From positions 62,001 through 126,000 of the forward strand of contig LNKV01000069.1 in assembly GCA_001465935.1 (NCBI GenBank): a stretch of DNA of 64,000 bases. The letters are read 5' to 3'. The DNA comes from Clarireedia homoeocarpa (lineage: Eukaryota; Ascomycota; Leotiomycetes; Helotiales; Rutstroemiaceae). Made by a program: the position numbers and the translations under genes. Position 1 is the stretch's first letter. Each line of letters starts with the position of its first letter. The notes beneath the pieces were generated by a model. That model did not search any database, was not told the DNA's origin, and worked only from the letters and a program-made list of their open reading frames with translations. Positions 23,190-34,441 of this stretch are shown piece after piece.

Positions 23190-24046
23190 ATGGCATCCAA
23201 TTCAGGAATCTTTGACGAGCCAGTGATCTCTGGTCCTTTCATTCTCTATGATGGAAGTTTTATTTTGGAGTTTTTGGAACCACATCGCTCGAGAACTGCA
23301 ACGTAGGTTTTGGATATGGAAGTTGCTTCTTCAAAGTCATTCCTGACCTCGACCTAAGGGTCCTGATAAGAGCAACCTTCAAGCATGAACACCCACTTTG
23401 CAAAAAGGGTTCTGGCTATCCTCAGGTAAATATCCGGTTGCATTTCGACGTGACACTGACTTACTGGAACTCAGTCACCACCTCTCCACCTCCATTTCAA
23501 TCAATCCGAGAGTTTTGAGGTCATTCAAGGAAAGCTAGCAATCGTTGAGGGATACTCTCTAGCCAAGCGGGTCTATAGCCCGGAGGACGGCCCGCACGAA
23601 ATCAAGCCTTACGTACCTCACACTTTCCATCCTATTGCGGAAAGCGCCGAAGATCTCATCATTTTGATGTGGGCGCATCCAGATAATATAGATGAGATGA
23701 TGAACCGAGTCTTTTTTACGAACTTGCTGACGTACAGCAGCGATGTATATGAGAAGAAGGTCTCCTTGAATCCGCTCCAGATAATGCTGATACAGTAAGT
23801 TCCTTAGCTAACAAATCCTCAAATGTTAGATAAAAACCACGATTAACTCTTCTCAGGCATGTATCTGCTAGCACTCTTGTATGGTTTCCCACTGCGATGT
23901 GGCTGGGCCCGCTGCGCTGGTGGGTACCATGGAAGCTGCAGGCATTCTTTGCTATGACAGGAAGGCTGATGGGGCTGACTCCTATAATGGCGAAGTATAC
24001 AACCAGAGCGGACTTAGAAGCGATTCGGAAGGCGAAGAATATTTGA
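23190..24046 (+). pseudogene. Cupin-domain protein, probably frameshifted
   Basis: ATG at 23190 opens a frame (FDEPVISGPFILYDGS ... LEFLEPHRSR) that stops near 23310. The continuing homology-like stretch lies in another frame from about 23295 (VIPDLDLRVLIRATFKHE), then splices 23425/23475 and 23794/23857 to a stop at 24044-24046. The middle exon carries HLHFNQSESFEVIQG, an exact fit to cupin motif 1 (HxH, 4 residues, E, 6 residues, G), and VPHTFHP resembles motif 2. A Trp-rich C-terminus (WLGPLRWWVPWK) follows. I cannot find splice sites that join the first two segments, so a frameshift is likeliest; an unseen intron or assembly error is the alternative. Function unknown. Confidence 0.6.
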
Positions 24047-24689
24047 AGGGTCGTTTATAGAGCAGAAAATGTCTTGATACCACTGAGATTTCTTTTATGA
24101 TTCCTTACTATTGAATCAGATGCGCAGATATAAGAATCGTCTCCTATTCGTTTCATTTTCCCGCTATTTCTTTGGAGCTATAGTTGTTTATAATGAATTC
24201 ATAGAAGCTTATTATGAATCCTTGATCAAGTATAGTATAAAGTTATAATTAGCCGTTAGGAACATTACGTTTATAAACTACAATGTTCGAGTTTTTCATT
24301 TCTTGACATTCTAAACGTGAGAAACCTAGGCTTCTTAGGAAGTGCAATTATAGTTGATATTTCTTTATTCTAATGTGGGAAGGAAAAACCTCTCCCCTTC
24401 GTTTGGTACAATTTCAGCCTTTGCTGTATGTCACTCGGGTTTCTGAAAATATCATAGTACTATTTTGCACCCTGGGATAAAATCTTGGCTGCATATCAGC
24501 CTGCACTGACGAGTGTCGGGAATTTCAAGCTCCCTCGCTCTTTGAACTCTCACACCGCAAAATCGAATGCCTTCATTAACATTTCATTCCTTCTTCTACT
24601 ATTGATTCATCGATTATATAGAGAACCCCGAATTGAAAGTATCTGCTGTTATTATGATCCAAACGAATCTATAAATACTTCTAGTCACC
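24047..24689. other. Intergenic
   Basis: Nothing recognised between the cupin remnant and the F-box-like pseudogene. Confidence 0.5.
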
Positions 24690-26611
24690 ACGACCAATTA
24701 GGGCTCCTACCAAAACGACCTTTCTCCACCTCCCGTTTAAGGTAAGGCGTAAAATATATCTTCTCTCGGGTCTCCTCACTAATTCCACAATCTACTTCAA
24801 CTACCTCCCCTCTAGCAATAACTATTGCATCCAAGAATACTCCCTTCTTGACCGCGAACATTGGTCGACCGAACTCAACATCACGCCTCGAAGCCAGAGC
24901 CTCACCCACTTCTTTGACCGCTATCTCTGCTGGCCTCAAATCCACCTGAACAGGTATTGTGGATGCCTAAACAACCCTCCTGCCAATTACAAAAAACCGC
25001 ACAGTCTTGTTTATGGCTGCGTATATGACCCCTTACCATAGCAGCTGCTTTACGTCTCAAAAACAATCGCGGACGAGGTGTCCTCAATCTTTTACTCAGA
25101 GAATCACTTCAGTATATTTCGAGATAGTGTTGGTGGGCTTTCTAGCATCAGTCTCCTTCTAAGGATCGCTCTAAGGACAATCAGAAGTCTCGAGGTTTGT
25201 CTTAATTTTTTCGACCCAAAATTTGAGGCCGGAGGAAGGCAATTTGACCCTGATAGCTGGGACGTTTGGTGTCACCCTGCGTGCGCTACCTCTAAACGGC
25301 AACAACTATTTAGCAAGGCGAAACTTCATTTGGAGAAATCTTCTATCGATGAATGGACAAAGCTGTGTTGGGCTCTACAAACCCACACCCAACCAAACCA
25401 GCTGAAACTTTCGCTCATATGCGATACCATCGATAACGAGATCGCAGCAGAGATCCTCCGTCCACTCTCGCAACTTCCACCTCTGAGAGATTGTGCTATC
25501 CGTCTCGGAAATTTGTCCCTTCCTAACAGCTCGATTATTTGCGCTCCTCTTCAAGTACTAGCAAAAAGCCAGGTCAACCGCCTGACCAACCACCCCTTCC
25601 CAGGCACATTCAAGTTCGCCGCCCTTCCAGCCGAGATCCAGCTCCTCTCGCACACCTCGCTCGTCACACCCTTTGACTTAATCTGGGGGGCCAACGATTC
25701 TATATCCTCTACCATGAAATCGAATTTCTACGAGCTCCGGACCTTCCCCTACAGCCTAGGCGGCCCATCCCATTCGCCCTCCTATACCGAGTGCTGTGGC
25801 GACTGCACCCCATCGCCCCAAATTTGTTCATGCTGGACCAGGCATGCAGCTTTTTCATCAACCTGCACCTGCTGGCGCTTTTCGCTCTCCTTATTCCTCG
25901 TGAATAAGAGGATGAAAGAGCTGTCGGAAGCCATTTTTTACGGCAGTAACCACTTTGTTGTCCCCCCAAATGGTCGGAATAGGGGCAAGAAGCTAGAGAT
26001 CTATGACTTCTTGACTTGGATGCCGAGAAATGGGAGAGCGTATCTTCGGAGTCTAGCGTGGGAAATGACGTGGCGGTTGAAGGAAGACTGGGGTGGGTAG
26101 TAAGTTCCCTAAATTTTTTATTTTTTTTACCACTACCTGATCTCTACACCCGTTGACATTATTTTGCAGTCTCCTCAAAGGTGACGAAACATATGACTAG
26201 TGGCTCGCAACCCTTGACTTCCTTTCTGCCCTCCCGCAAAGACAACTCCGCCTTACAATTGACACCAATTTCTCTCAAGGCGAAATCTACATAGCCAACA
26301 GTGGAGCCGAGTACTGCGACAGTGGCGTGGTCATCCCGCCTTCTGTTTACATCTCCGAAGCAGAGCACTCATTCAACCTGGCCAAAATGGTCGCGGAGGA
26401 TTTGGTGAAGTGGGGTGTACGGTTCAAGGATCTATTTTGGCATTTTGTGTGGCCGAAAGTGGAGCTGTGGCAGGGGGAAGAGGAAATGGGACATAGTCGG
26501 GCGGCTGCAGTTGTTAAGAAGAGGGATAGAGGGACAGTGTTAGAGAAGATGGTTATGGGGAGTGGATATGATGGAGAAGAGAGGGAGAAATATGAGAGGA
26601 GGAAGGCATAG
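24690..26611 (+). pseudogene. F-box-like protein gene, decayed
   Basis: The plus strand begins with LHLPFKVRRKIYLLSGL (about 24715-24765), the usual start of fungal F-box-like proteins. It runs through a stop (TAG at 25039-25041) into a long frame (25078-26100) containing LPAEIQLLSHTSLVTPFDLIWG and a Cys-rich segment ending STCTCWRFSLSLFLVNKRM. Between about 25690 and 25800 the frame carries unlikely residues, consistent with compensating indels. A GT-AG intron (26100-26169) continues the reading, with another in-frame TAG just after YLLKGDETYD, and the frame then stays open to 26611. Two in-frame stops make it a pseudogene. F-box proteins are substrate adaptors of SCF ubiquitin ligases; the role of this large family in fungi is unknown. 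Confidence 0.65.
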
Positions 26612-26882
26612 AATGGGTACTAGGAGTGCTTGCCCCCTTGGCTATCAGAGCAATGAAGGGGTTAACCGTTTCTTTATTTTTGGTGGGGAAATTAACTTTT
26701 AAATGTACACGGCCCAGCTGACCCCACTATATGTTATCTAATTGCACTTCTCTACCTGGATTACGAATGCGACAGACTCTCTTCCCGCAGCCTTCTTCTT
26801 CCGTAGCCTTTTTCGATAGCATCGCATAGGCAACACTATCCATCCGACACGCGTTTCTACGAATGGCCAGCAGGCCAGCACG

Positions 26883-28780
26883 ATGCGCCTTCCGAGAATC
26901 GACGGTAGCGGCGAGCTGAACTTGACGAAGGATTTGGTCCAAGATGTTCCGCCGTACACGGTCCTTTCGCACATATAGGGTCCGGATGAGGGTGAGGTCA
27001 ATTTCAACGCCCTGAAAGACGGATCCGGCAAGACCAAGGCTGGCTATAGCAAGATTCAGTTCTGCAGTCAACAGGCTCAGAAAGACGATTTACAATACAT
27101 TTGGGTGGATACCTGCTGCATCGAGAAAGCAAACTACACCGAGCTTGCAGAAGCTATTACTTCCATGTTCCGCTAGTACCGCGATGCGACGAAGCGCTAT
27201 GTGTTCCTATCGGACGTCTCGACTCGGAAACGCCAATATGATCAGATTGTGCCAAAATGGGAGTCAGCTTTTCGAGGCAGTAAATGGTTCACACGAGGCT
27301 GGATGCTCCAAGAACTCCTTACTCCGAAATCGGTCAACTTCTTTTACTTCTTTTCGCGAGAACACGATCGACTGGGTGATAGAATTACCCTCGAGCAAGA
27401 AATCCACGAAACGACGGGAATTCCGCGTACGGCTCTTCGCGGCGCTCCACTCTCCAATTTCAGTACTGAGGAGCGGATGCGATGGGCAGCAAACTGCAAT
27501 ATAAAGAGAAGAGAGGATAAGGCGTACTGTCTCTTGGGGGTTTTTGACGTTTCCATACCCCTTATATACGGACAGGGAGATAACGTCTTCAATCGTCTGA
27601 AAGACGAAATCAATAAGTCGTCAAAAGGTAAGTCGTCTTTACCTGTTACTAGTACATTCTTTCTAAATCTTCACCCGCGACCAGAGTCTTCCCGCTATAA
27701 GAAACAGTTTCGCGAGAGCCTGAACGATGGCAGTCTATTCACACGGTCGAATACTATATCGAAATACTCCAAGGGACTTTCACGTGGATTTTCGATGATC
27801 AATCTTCCGACCCTACTTGTCCAGGGATGGAACTACGTCAATAGCTTAGACATGGCGATGGTGTATTTCAATTCATTACCCAGTATATACTTAGTATTGA
27901 AATGCACATGACATGACGCTCCGCTGGCTCTCCGAGGGCCACTGCCGTGGAGGCAGACTAAGACTTCCTTCCACTTACAACTAAACTAAACGTGCCTAGA
28001 CTTTTAAGGGAAACCATTCCCTTAAGGTCTCATCATCGGCAAACCAGGTTCGGGGAAAGGTACGGTTATGAAAATTCCTCGCTGGCATGAATAATCAGAA
28101 CCCACCAAACTGTGCAATGCCTCGAAACCTGGGCACGGTCGAGAAATCCATGTATCCTGTCCTTCTATTTCTGGCTCGCCGACAAATCCGGTCTTCAGAA
28201 TAGCTTCCGTGGTTTCTTGGGTTACCTCCTTTACCAACTGCTGTCAAACAGAAGCCCCAGATTTCGTTTCAAGTCTGCTATTGGATGACGGATGCCGATA
28301 AAAACGCAGAATTGTCGATTCAGATCCAGAAGAGCTAGAGACTCTTCTTAAAGATGTTGCTTGCCGAGTTGCAGTAGAGGTACCTCTATGTTTCTTCATC
28401 GACGCCCTAGATGAGTGTATTCCAGCCGACATCGAACGCGTCGTGAGAGTCATCGGAGCGCTCGCCTTGTGCTCTGAATTGAAGATCAAGTTTTGTGTGT
28501 CTTCACGACCGGAACAAAAACTCTACAATCGGCTTGGGGAACTTGCGCCTCAGAGGTTGGAACTTCACAAGCTCACGGAACGTGATATAAGGCAATATGT
28601 TACAGATCAGTTTGAAAGTTGCTGGCAGGGTGACGCTTCTCCAACCAAAGAGCAGAAAAAAGAGCTCATCAATCAACTCGTTTCATCCTCTGAAGGAGTC
28701 TTTCTCTAGGCCTTCCTGGTGACGAGAAAACTCTGTGAGGGCATGGAGTTCGGAGACTCAATTGACCAACTCCAATATGC
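26883..28780 (+). pseudogene. HET-NACHT (NLR-like, STAND) incompatibility gene, decayed and truncated
   Basis: Starts MRLPRIDGSGELNL and reads through the HET domain: YTVLSHI-stop-GPDEGEV (family: HTWGPDEGEV), WVDTCCIEKANYTELAEAI, SMFR-stop-YRDATKRY, WFTRGWMLQELL, and EDKAYCLLGVFDVSIPLIYGQG. Downstream fragments show a Walker A-like GKPGSGKGTVMK (about 28030-28065), LSFYFWLADKSGLQ in another frame, Walker B FFIDALDEC, VSSRPE, and SSEGVFL-stop-AFLVT. This is the order HET then NACHT of NLR-like proteins such as HET-E/HET-D, without recognisable WD repeats. Three stops (26976, 27174, 28707) each replace a Trp, and the P-loop region is frameshifted. The gene ends abruptly at about 28780, where synthetase sequence begins. 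Confidence 0.8.
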
Positions 28781-29981
28781 AAGTTGTCTGGGACCAAGAT
28801 TAAGAAGGCGTTCGAAAGAGGTGAATACAAGTTGTACGAGGAAGTCAACAAAGCAAAACTCACAATGTACAGAAATATGCACCACGAAGGACTTGCAAAC
28901 CAGATTGAAGAGAAACTTATGAGAGTCTTCGCAAGTGCTTTGCAGCTCGGAAGCCACCAGGGATTCGGCGTTATGACCCCAGTATTTGAGACAGGCATAA
29001 CATCCATCGGACTGATTAAATTGAAACGCAATATCGAAGAACATCTTGACTTGATTTCTTCAATCCCGATTGCCAACTTAATGTCTAATCCTACGATTCG
29101 CTCTCTTGCTGCTGCTCTGCATGATGCGACAGCCGTCGCAGCATACGATCCAATCGTTGTTATTCAGCCAAAAGGTACCAAACAGCCGCTGTGGCTTGTC
29201 CACCCAGGTGTCGGCGAGGTTCTTGTCTTTTTGAAACTAGCAACATATTTCAGTGATCGATCGATCTATCCATGCCTTCCGAGCTCGTAGTTTTAACAAA
29301 GGCGAATCCTATTTTACCAGTATCGAGGATGCTGTCACCGTCTATCATTCGGCGATGAAATGGAATTGGCCTCATAGACCATACTTGCTAGCAGGGTACA
29401 GTTACGGGTCAATTTTAGCGTTTGAAGTTGGCAAAGTTCTAGAAAGCAACAGAGACCAAGTGGGTTTTCTGGGGGTATTCAATTTACCGCCGCATATTAA
29501 GGTCCGGATGAGACAGTTGAATTGGGTCGAATGAATCCTCCACCTGTCGTACTTCCTTGACCTCATCAACGAAAGTCACGCTCGGATTCTAGCTATAGAG
29601 CTCGAATCATCGCCAAAAGAAGAAGTTCTTGCAACAATTCTCACAGAGGCAACTCCAGTCAGATTAGCGGAGTTATCTCTCAGCCCCATCGCATTGATCA
29701 AGTGGGCTAATCTCGCGTACTCGTTGCAAAGCATGGCCGTGGACTACGAGCCTTCGGAATCACTGTCAGTAATGGATGTATTCTATTGTAAACCTTTAGC
29801 TATTTTGGCGGCTTCGAGAGAAGAGTGGCTAAGGGAGCATTCTAGTCTATGGAAAGATTTTGTGATTAGAGACGTTGTATATCACGAAGTAGGTGTAGAG
29901 CATTATACTATACTAGGAAAAGATCACGTTTTTCAATTACAACGAACGCTGAAGTATGCTTCGAAAGCAAGAGGATTTTAA
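28781..29981 (+). pseudogene. 3' remnant of an A-T-TE aryl-acid synthetase (NRPS-like)
   Basis: Begins with KLSGTKIKKAFERGEYKLYE, the end of an adenylation domain. A carrier domain follows (FETGITSIGLIKLK with the phosphopantetheine Ser; IPIANLMSNPTIRSLAAAL), then a thioesterase (LWLVHPGVGEVLVF; YLLAGYSYGSILAFEVGKV with nucleophile Ser in GYSYG; near the end VGVEHYTILGKDHV with the probable catalytic His). This domain order is that of fungal quinone/furanone synthetases that dimerise aryl-pyruvates (atromentin synthetase type). Most of the A domain is missing. There is a 1-nt-type frameshift near 29270 (FSDRSIY continues as FRARSFNKGES in another frame) and an in-frame TGA at 29532-29534, after which the same frame stays readable to 29981. 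It is not functional as written. Confidence 0.8.
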
Positions 29982-30003
29982 TCTTGTATATGTTTCTCTG
30001 TAA

Positions 30004-31663
30004 TCACTTAAGTAATTTAAACCCCCCGGGAACAACCTTCTGAAAGACCCCCGCCGGGTCATACTCCTTACTCGTCTTCCTAAGTACCTCTTCACTCTGC
30101 TGCCCATATGATGCAACGACATCCTGCCACGCACCCGCGTAATTCAAATATTTCCATTGATTAAATGTTCCTCGTGCCTGCGCCGCCTCATCGATTTGCT
30201 TTACCAAATTCTTACTGACAGTGATTATTGCATCGTCGTCGTCAGAAGACTTCCACGTAAAGCTTATTAAAAGTAACATCAAATTTCCATCCTGTGGAGA
30301 CAAACCAAGAGAATTGCCTCCCAGAGCGGCAGTCTTAGATGTTATGGCAGTCGGAATTGGCTCAAATGTGAGGCCGGCACCGACAAGGCTGGGGAGGGAA
30401 GTGACAGTGACCATGCTACTATTCCAGATGTTGACTACGCTGGCCATAAATGCCGCGTTCACTTTGAATGTAATTGTTGCAAAGGAATTGCGTAGACCTG
30501 GTGTTCCGGGTTTAGTCAGCTCGGCGATAAAGTCCGAGACATTTGATGTGCGCATTGTGGTGGCGATTTGGGGCTGGATGGCAAGGAAGGGCTGAATGCT
30601 AGGTGGTGGAGCGGTAAGTGAGGAGTTCGCGCTTGTATATGCTAGGTTGGTTAAGATTAGAAAGCCGTTTTCAGCGCCCCAGAAGTAGGAGAGGGTAATG
30701 GATACGTAGGGATCGTAGATTTTGGCTCCTGCTAGGTTGGCTAACGCGGTAATCTGGGCCGATGATGACGTTATTGAGGTGGTGATTGAGCCGCCTAGGT
30801 AGTTAGACTGCGGAAATACAGATATATCAAAGCGGGCAACGATTCCGAAGTTGTTAGAGCCGCCACGCAGGGCTTTCCAGAGATTGCTGTTGGTGTTGGC
30901 ATTGGCAGAGACGATGCTCCCGTCTGCGAGAACAACCTGAAAATTCAAGACATTGTCGCAAGAGAAACCAACTCGTGTAGTGAAAAATGATATACCACCT
31001 ACCCCATCAAATTTTAATTCAATCACCCCAAGTATGTGAGAATACATCACTCACCTCCTGTCAAAAAGCCGCCAACACCAACTTCGGCATTTCGTCCTCC
31101 GGCCACGGAGAGAGCTTGCTCAGTCAAGACAGTGTACACATCGCCCCAGCGTGCCCCGCCACCCAGACTAACGGATTTTTTGTCACTCGCCAAAGTAACT
31201 TGATTCAATCCCGATAAATCAAGCAAGACACCCGCATTGATATTTGCAGCTCCGCTTGGCGGCGCATGACCTCCCCCTTTAATCGCAAACTGGCAGTTGG
31301 AGTTATTGCCGATATATCCAGGACGGTTGAATGGTTTCAAGGCGCGAACAAACAGCGATACATCTTGAGTAGAGGTAGGAAATACAGCGCAAGATGGCAC
31401 TAAGAAGGCTTCTTGTGCTGAGTAATATGGTCCGATTGTTTGGGTGAAGTTGGTTGTTGTGGAGAATACTACTTTCTTTCCAAGAAGGTGACTCAATGAT
31501 TCGCACTATGAGCGGAATTTTGTTAATGAATGTTATCATATCTTGGAAAGTACAGACAAATTTGGAAGATGAAACTTACGGCTGCCGTACAAACTGGACT
31601 TTTAGGCACAAGGAGAGCATTTGCCACTGTTGAGATAGAGAGAGCAGAAAGAAGCAGCTTCAT
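30004..31663 (-). CDS. Berberine-bridge-type FAD-linked oxidase, secreted
   Basis: Three exons: 31580-31663, 31055-31505 and 30004-30998, giving 509 aa. Residues 1-17 are a signal peptide (MKLLLSALSISTVANAL). The FAD-binding domain shows CQFAIKGGGHAPPSGAANIN, with the His used for covalent FAD attachment in this family, SLGGGARWGDVYTVL, and VGVGGFLTGGGISFFT; the last motif is split by an intron. The position where bicovalent enzymes carry a second, cysteinyl link reads GGRNAEVGVGG, without Cys. So it is probably monocovalent. The C-terminal end (YDPAGVFQKVVPGGFKLL) is typical. Such oxidases oxidise sugars, alkaloids or polyketide intermediates. It could be a cluster member or a neighbour; it lies between pseudogenes and the sugar transporter. 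Confidence 0.85.
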
Positions 31664-32544
31664 CTTGACGTAGCTGACCTGCATGAGACAGAAAGAGGAG
31701 AAACCGGGCTCCAAACTGATTTCAATTCACAGCTTATCATTATTGATTCTTGAAGGTAGCTGCCTGGTATTTGAACCAAAGTTGGAGGGTAAGATTATTA
31801 AAACTAGGGGTTACTGATTGCCGCTACCCGGCAATCCGGTCCCGTAAAAGTCATCTGCTTGTAAGTTTGGCAAGGGGCAATCAATATTCAATACCGTAGA
31901 AAGCCGTGAATTGCGGGGTACTCGATTTCGTCTCTCCTTTAGAGAGATTTCCTGGAAATATCTTCAGTGACAAGAAGATAGTGCTTACCAGACTTCTGTG
32001 CCTCAAACCTGCAGTAGCTGATAGCTCCTCCGTATCCATAGCGGTTCGCACTAGTACCACGGAGGTAGTTGTATAGAAGAACCTTGCGTGTCAAAAGCTG
32101 TAATCGGGCCGGCCAGTAAAAGCGGGATATCCGGAGGCTATTGACCCGGGCCCAGTATAAAAAATTTAAGATGTTAAAGGAGACAAAACGTAATCATAAA
32201 CAAGAAACAATTAGTTTAAATATATGATGTATGCTTCGCATCTCGTGTGCTGTGTGGCCTTTGGTGTGGATTTGGGTGGGGATTGGGGATTGGGGATTAG
32301 GGACTGGGGAGTGAAGTCTGGGGTTGATTCCGGGTTTACGGTACAGTAGTAATTTCGGGTATCGGGCTAATTGGTGACGCGAGATGACGCATCGCGCGAC
32401 GAGGCTTACTGAGACAAAAGCAACTACTCCATAACTTACCCACAGTGTTAATATCTGAGTTTTATAATCATAAATTTTCTCTTTTTCTTCTGACTTATAA
32501 ACTTTATACATTCTACTGTAAGTGCTATTCGCTCAATGCTGAAC
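31664..32544. other. Intergenic between oxidase and transporter
   Basis: Upstream region of the oxidase gene and 3' flank of the transporter. It contains several GC-rich CCCGG/CCGG strings (for example near 31825 and 32105-32150) and TCGGGTATCGG at about 32357. No gene seen. Confidence 0.5.
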
Positions 32545-34441
32545 TCATGCGTTGCCCACGTGCCCGGCAGATGTCACATTCCCATCGCCCTTCGCTGCGG
32601 ATACCAACACCTTGCCCGTCTCCGGGTCTATACTGCCCTTGCGACTAGCTGTCTGGACCAGACCAGGATTCTCCGCTTTTATACGAGCAAAAGTCTTCTC
32701 TGCATCCCAGGTCCAGGGTGTCTTAGCCGCAAACAATAAATCCATATCTTCCAGGGTCCGTTGGTTACTCTCGGGGTACAGAGCCCAGACCATCGGAATA
32801 GTGATGACGTTGCTTGCGGCGAACACATACAGTGTCTTCTCGCCGATCGCACTGAACATGACAGGGCACAACAGGGTCTAGAAGCTCGTTAGCATGCGAA
32901 AGAAATGTACGAATGTTTGCACAGTTGCACTAACCAGCCATCCGTTTCCAATACTCCAGCCAACAACTCCCCACGCGTTTCCACGAGCACGCACGGCCAG
33001 TGGGAAGATTTCAGCTGGGTACAGCCAAGGTACTGTCAACCAGGTCGCTCCGAAAGTCGAAGTGAATATAAAGATCATGGAAGCTGCGGCTGCACCGTAT
33101 GAGGAGCCGTGACCCGCATCACCGACTGCCTTGGCGTTGATAGCGAGGCGAGAGAATCCACCAGCCAGGAACATTGCAATGCCTTGAACAACTGAGCCCC
33201 AATACAAAGTCCATCGGCGACCAATGCGGTCCAAAGTAAAGACACAGACGAGGGTGGCGAACTGGAAAAGATGTCAGTGATTTGATCATCCCTTCCCTGA
33301 ATATCTTTGCACATACCATGTAGAAGATATTGTTCAAACCACTAATCCACTGATTCTTTGTTGAATCAAACCCTGCTATACTGAAAATTGTTGGAGCATA
33401 AACAGTGACACCTGCAATGCCTACCCACTCCTGCATAATCTGCAGCCAGATAACAAGTTGGACGCGACGGCCAATGTGGAGATCCCCAGATTTATAGCCA
33501 AATAGCATGGAAAGATACGAATTGCCGTGAACAATAGTCTTTTCCATTTCAGCGATGGCTTGGATATCGAGGAATTCTGTCTCGGCGCGGACGAGGTCCT
33601 CGGGACTACTCCCACGAAGGCGCTGCAGGATGTATCGAGCTTCCTCCTCGCGACCGACCTTGACTAGCCAGCGAGGGGACTCGGGGAAGAACCAAACGGT
33701 AGAGAAGAGAACTAAGAGGAACACAATTTGAAACCCAATGGGGAATCTCCAACGGAAAGGAGACCTTCCCTCATCGACGAATGACAGGCCACTAGAGTGT
33801 GATTAGTACATGCATATGGACAATACGTAGACTCAGCGTACAACTCCAACCAATAGGCAAGAACCACACCAAATATATTCAATGTAAATTCAATCGCAAT
33901 AAATTGGCCTCGTGAGGTGTGTTCTGCCGTCTCCGTGGCCCAGACTGGGACGATGGCGTTCAAGATTCCGGTGCCGATTCCGTTGACAAACCGGGCTTTG
34001 AAGTCTTAGCCATGAAAAAATTGCTGCTAGTAAGCATCACTTACCACAAATCATCCAGTCATGGTTCTGGGCTGAGCACTGCAAACTCGCGCCCACGATC
34101 GCCCAAATAGCGCCAGCTGCGATGGACTTGATTCTGCCCATGCGGTCTCCCAGCCATCCACCGAAAAGAGCACCGCATAATGTTCCAAGGTAATAGACGG
34201 CCACGATCCCGCCCTGCAATAGAGAATTCGTAACGACCACAGTAGCTTCGCCATTTTCCATCTTCGTATATCCGAACTTCATAAGCTTAACATAATCCTC
34301 GGCATTGTTTACTCCTGACATCATGCCCTGATCATATCCAAAGAACAAAATCGACAGTGCCGCGATACAATTAATCGCAACAAGAAGCTGCCGCTTCTCC
34401 AGCTTGTGGACAACATTCCAAGCGTGAATCCTGTCACTCAT
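32545..34441 (-). CDS. MFS sugar transporter
   Basis: Five exons: 34045-34441, 33842-33995, 33317-33791, 32935-33261 and 32545-32877, giving 561 aa; introns are 49-57 nt and phases fit. Family signatures of the sugar porter family: ILFFGYDQGMMSGV in the first helix, GGWLGDRMGRIKS after helix 2, PESPRWLVKVGREEEA before the central loop, LDRIGRRWTLYWGS, and PWLYPAEIFPLAVRARG (the PETKG-like region). Ends with a hydrophilic tail (VSAAKGDGNVTSAGHVGNA). Length is usual for fungal hexose/polyol:proton symporters of the plasma membrane. It is next to the FAD oxidase and at the left border of the polyketide cluster. Nothing in the sequence ties it to the pathway. Confidence 0.9.
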
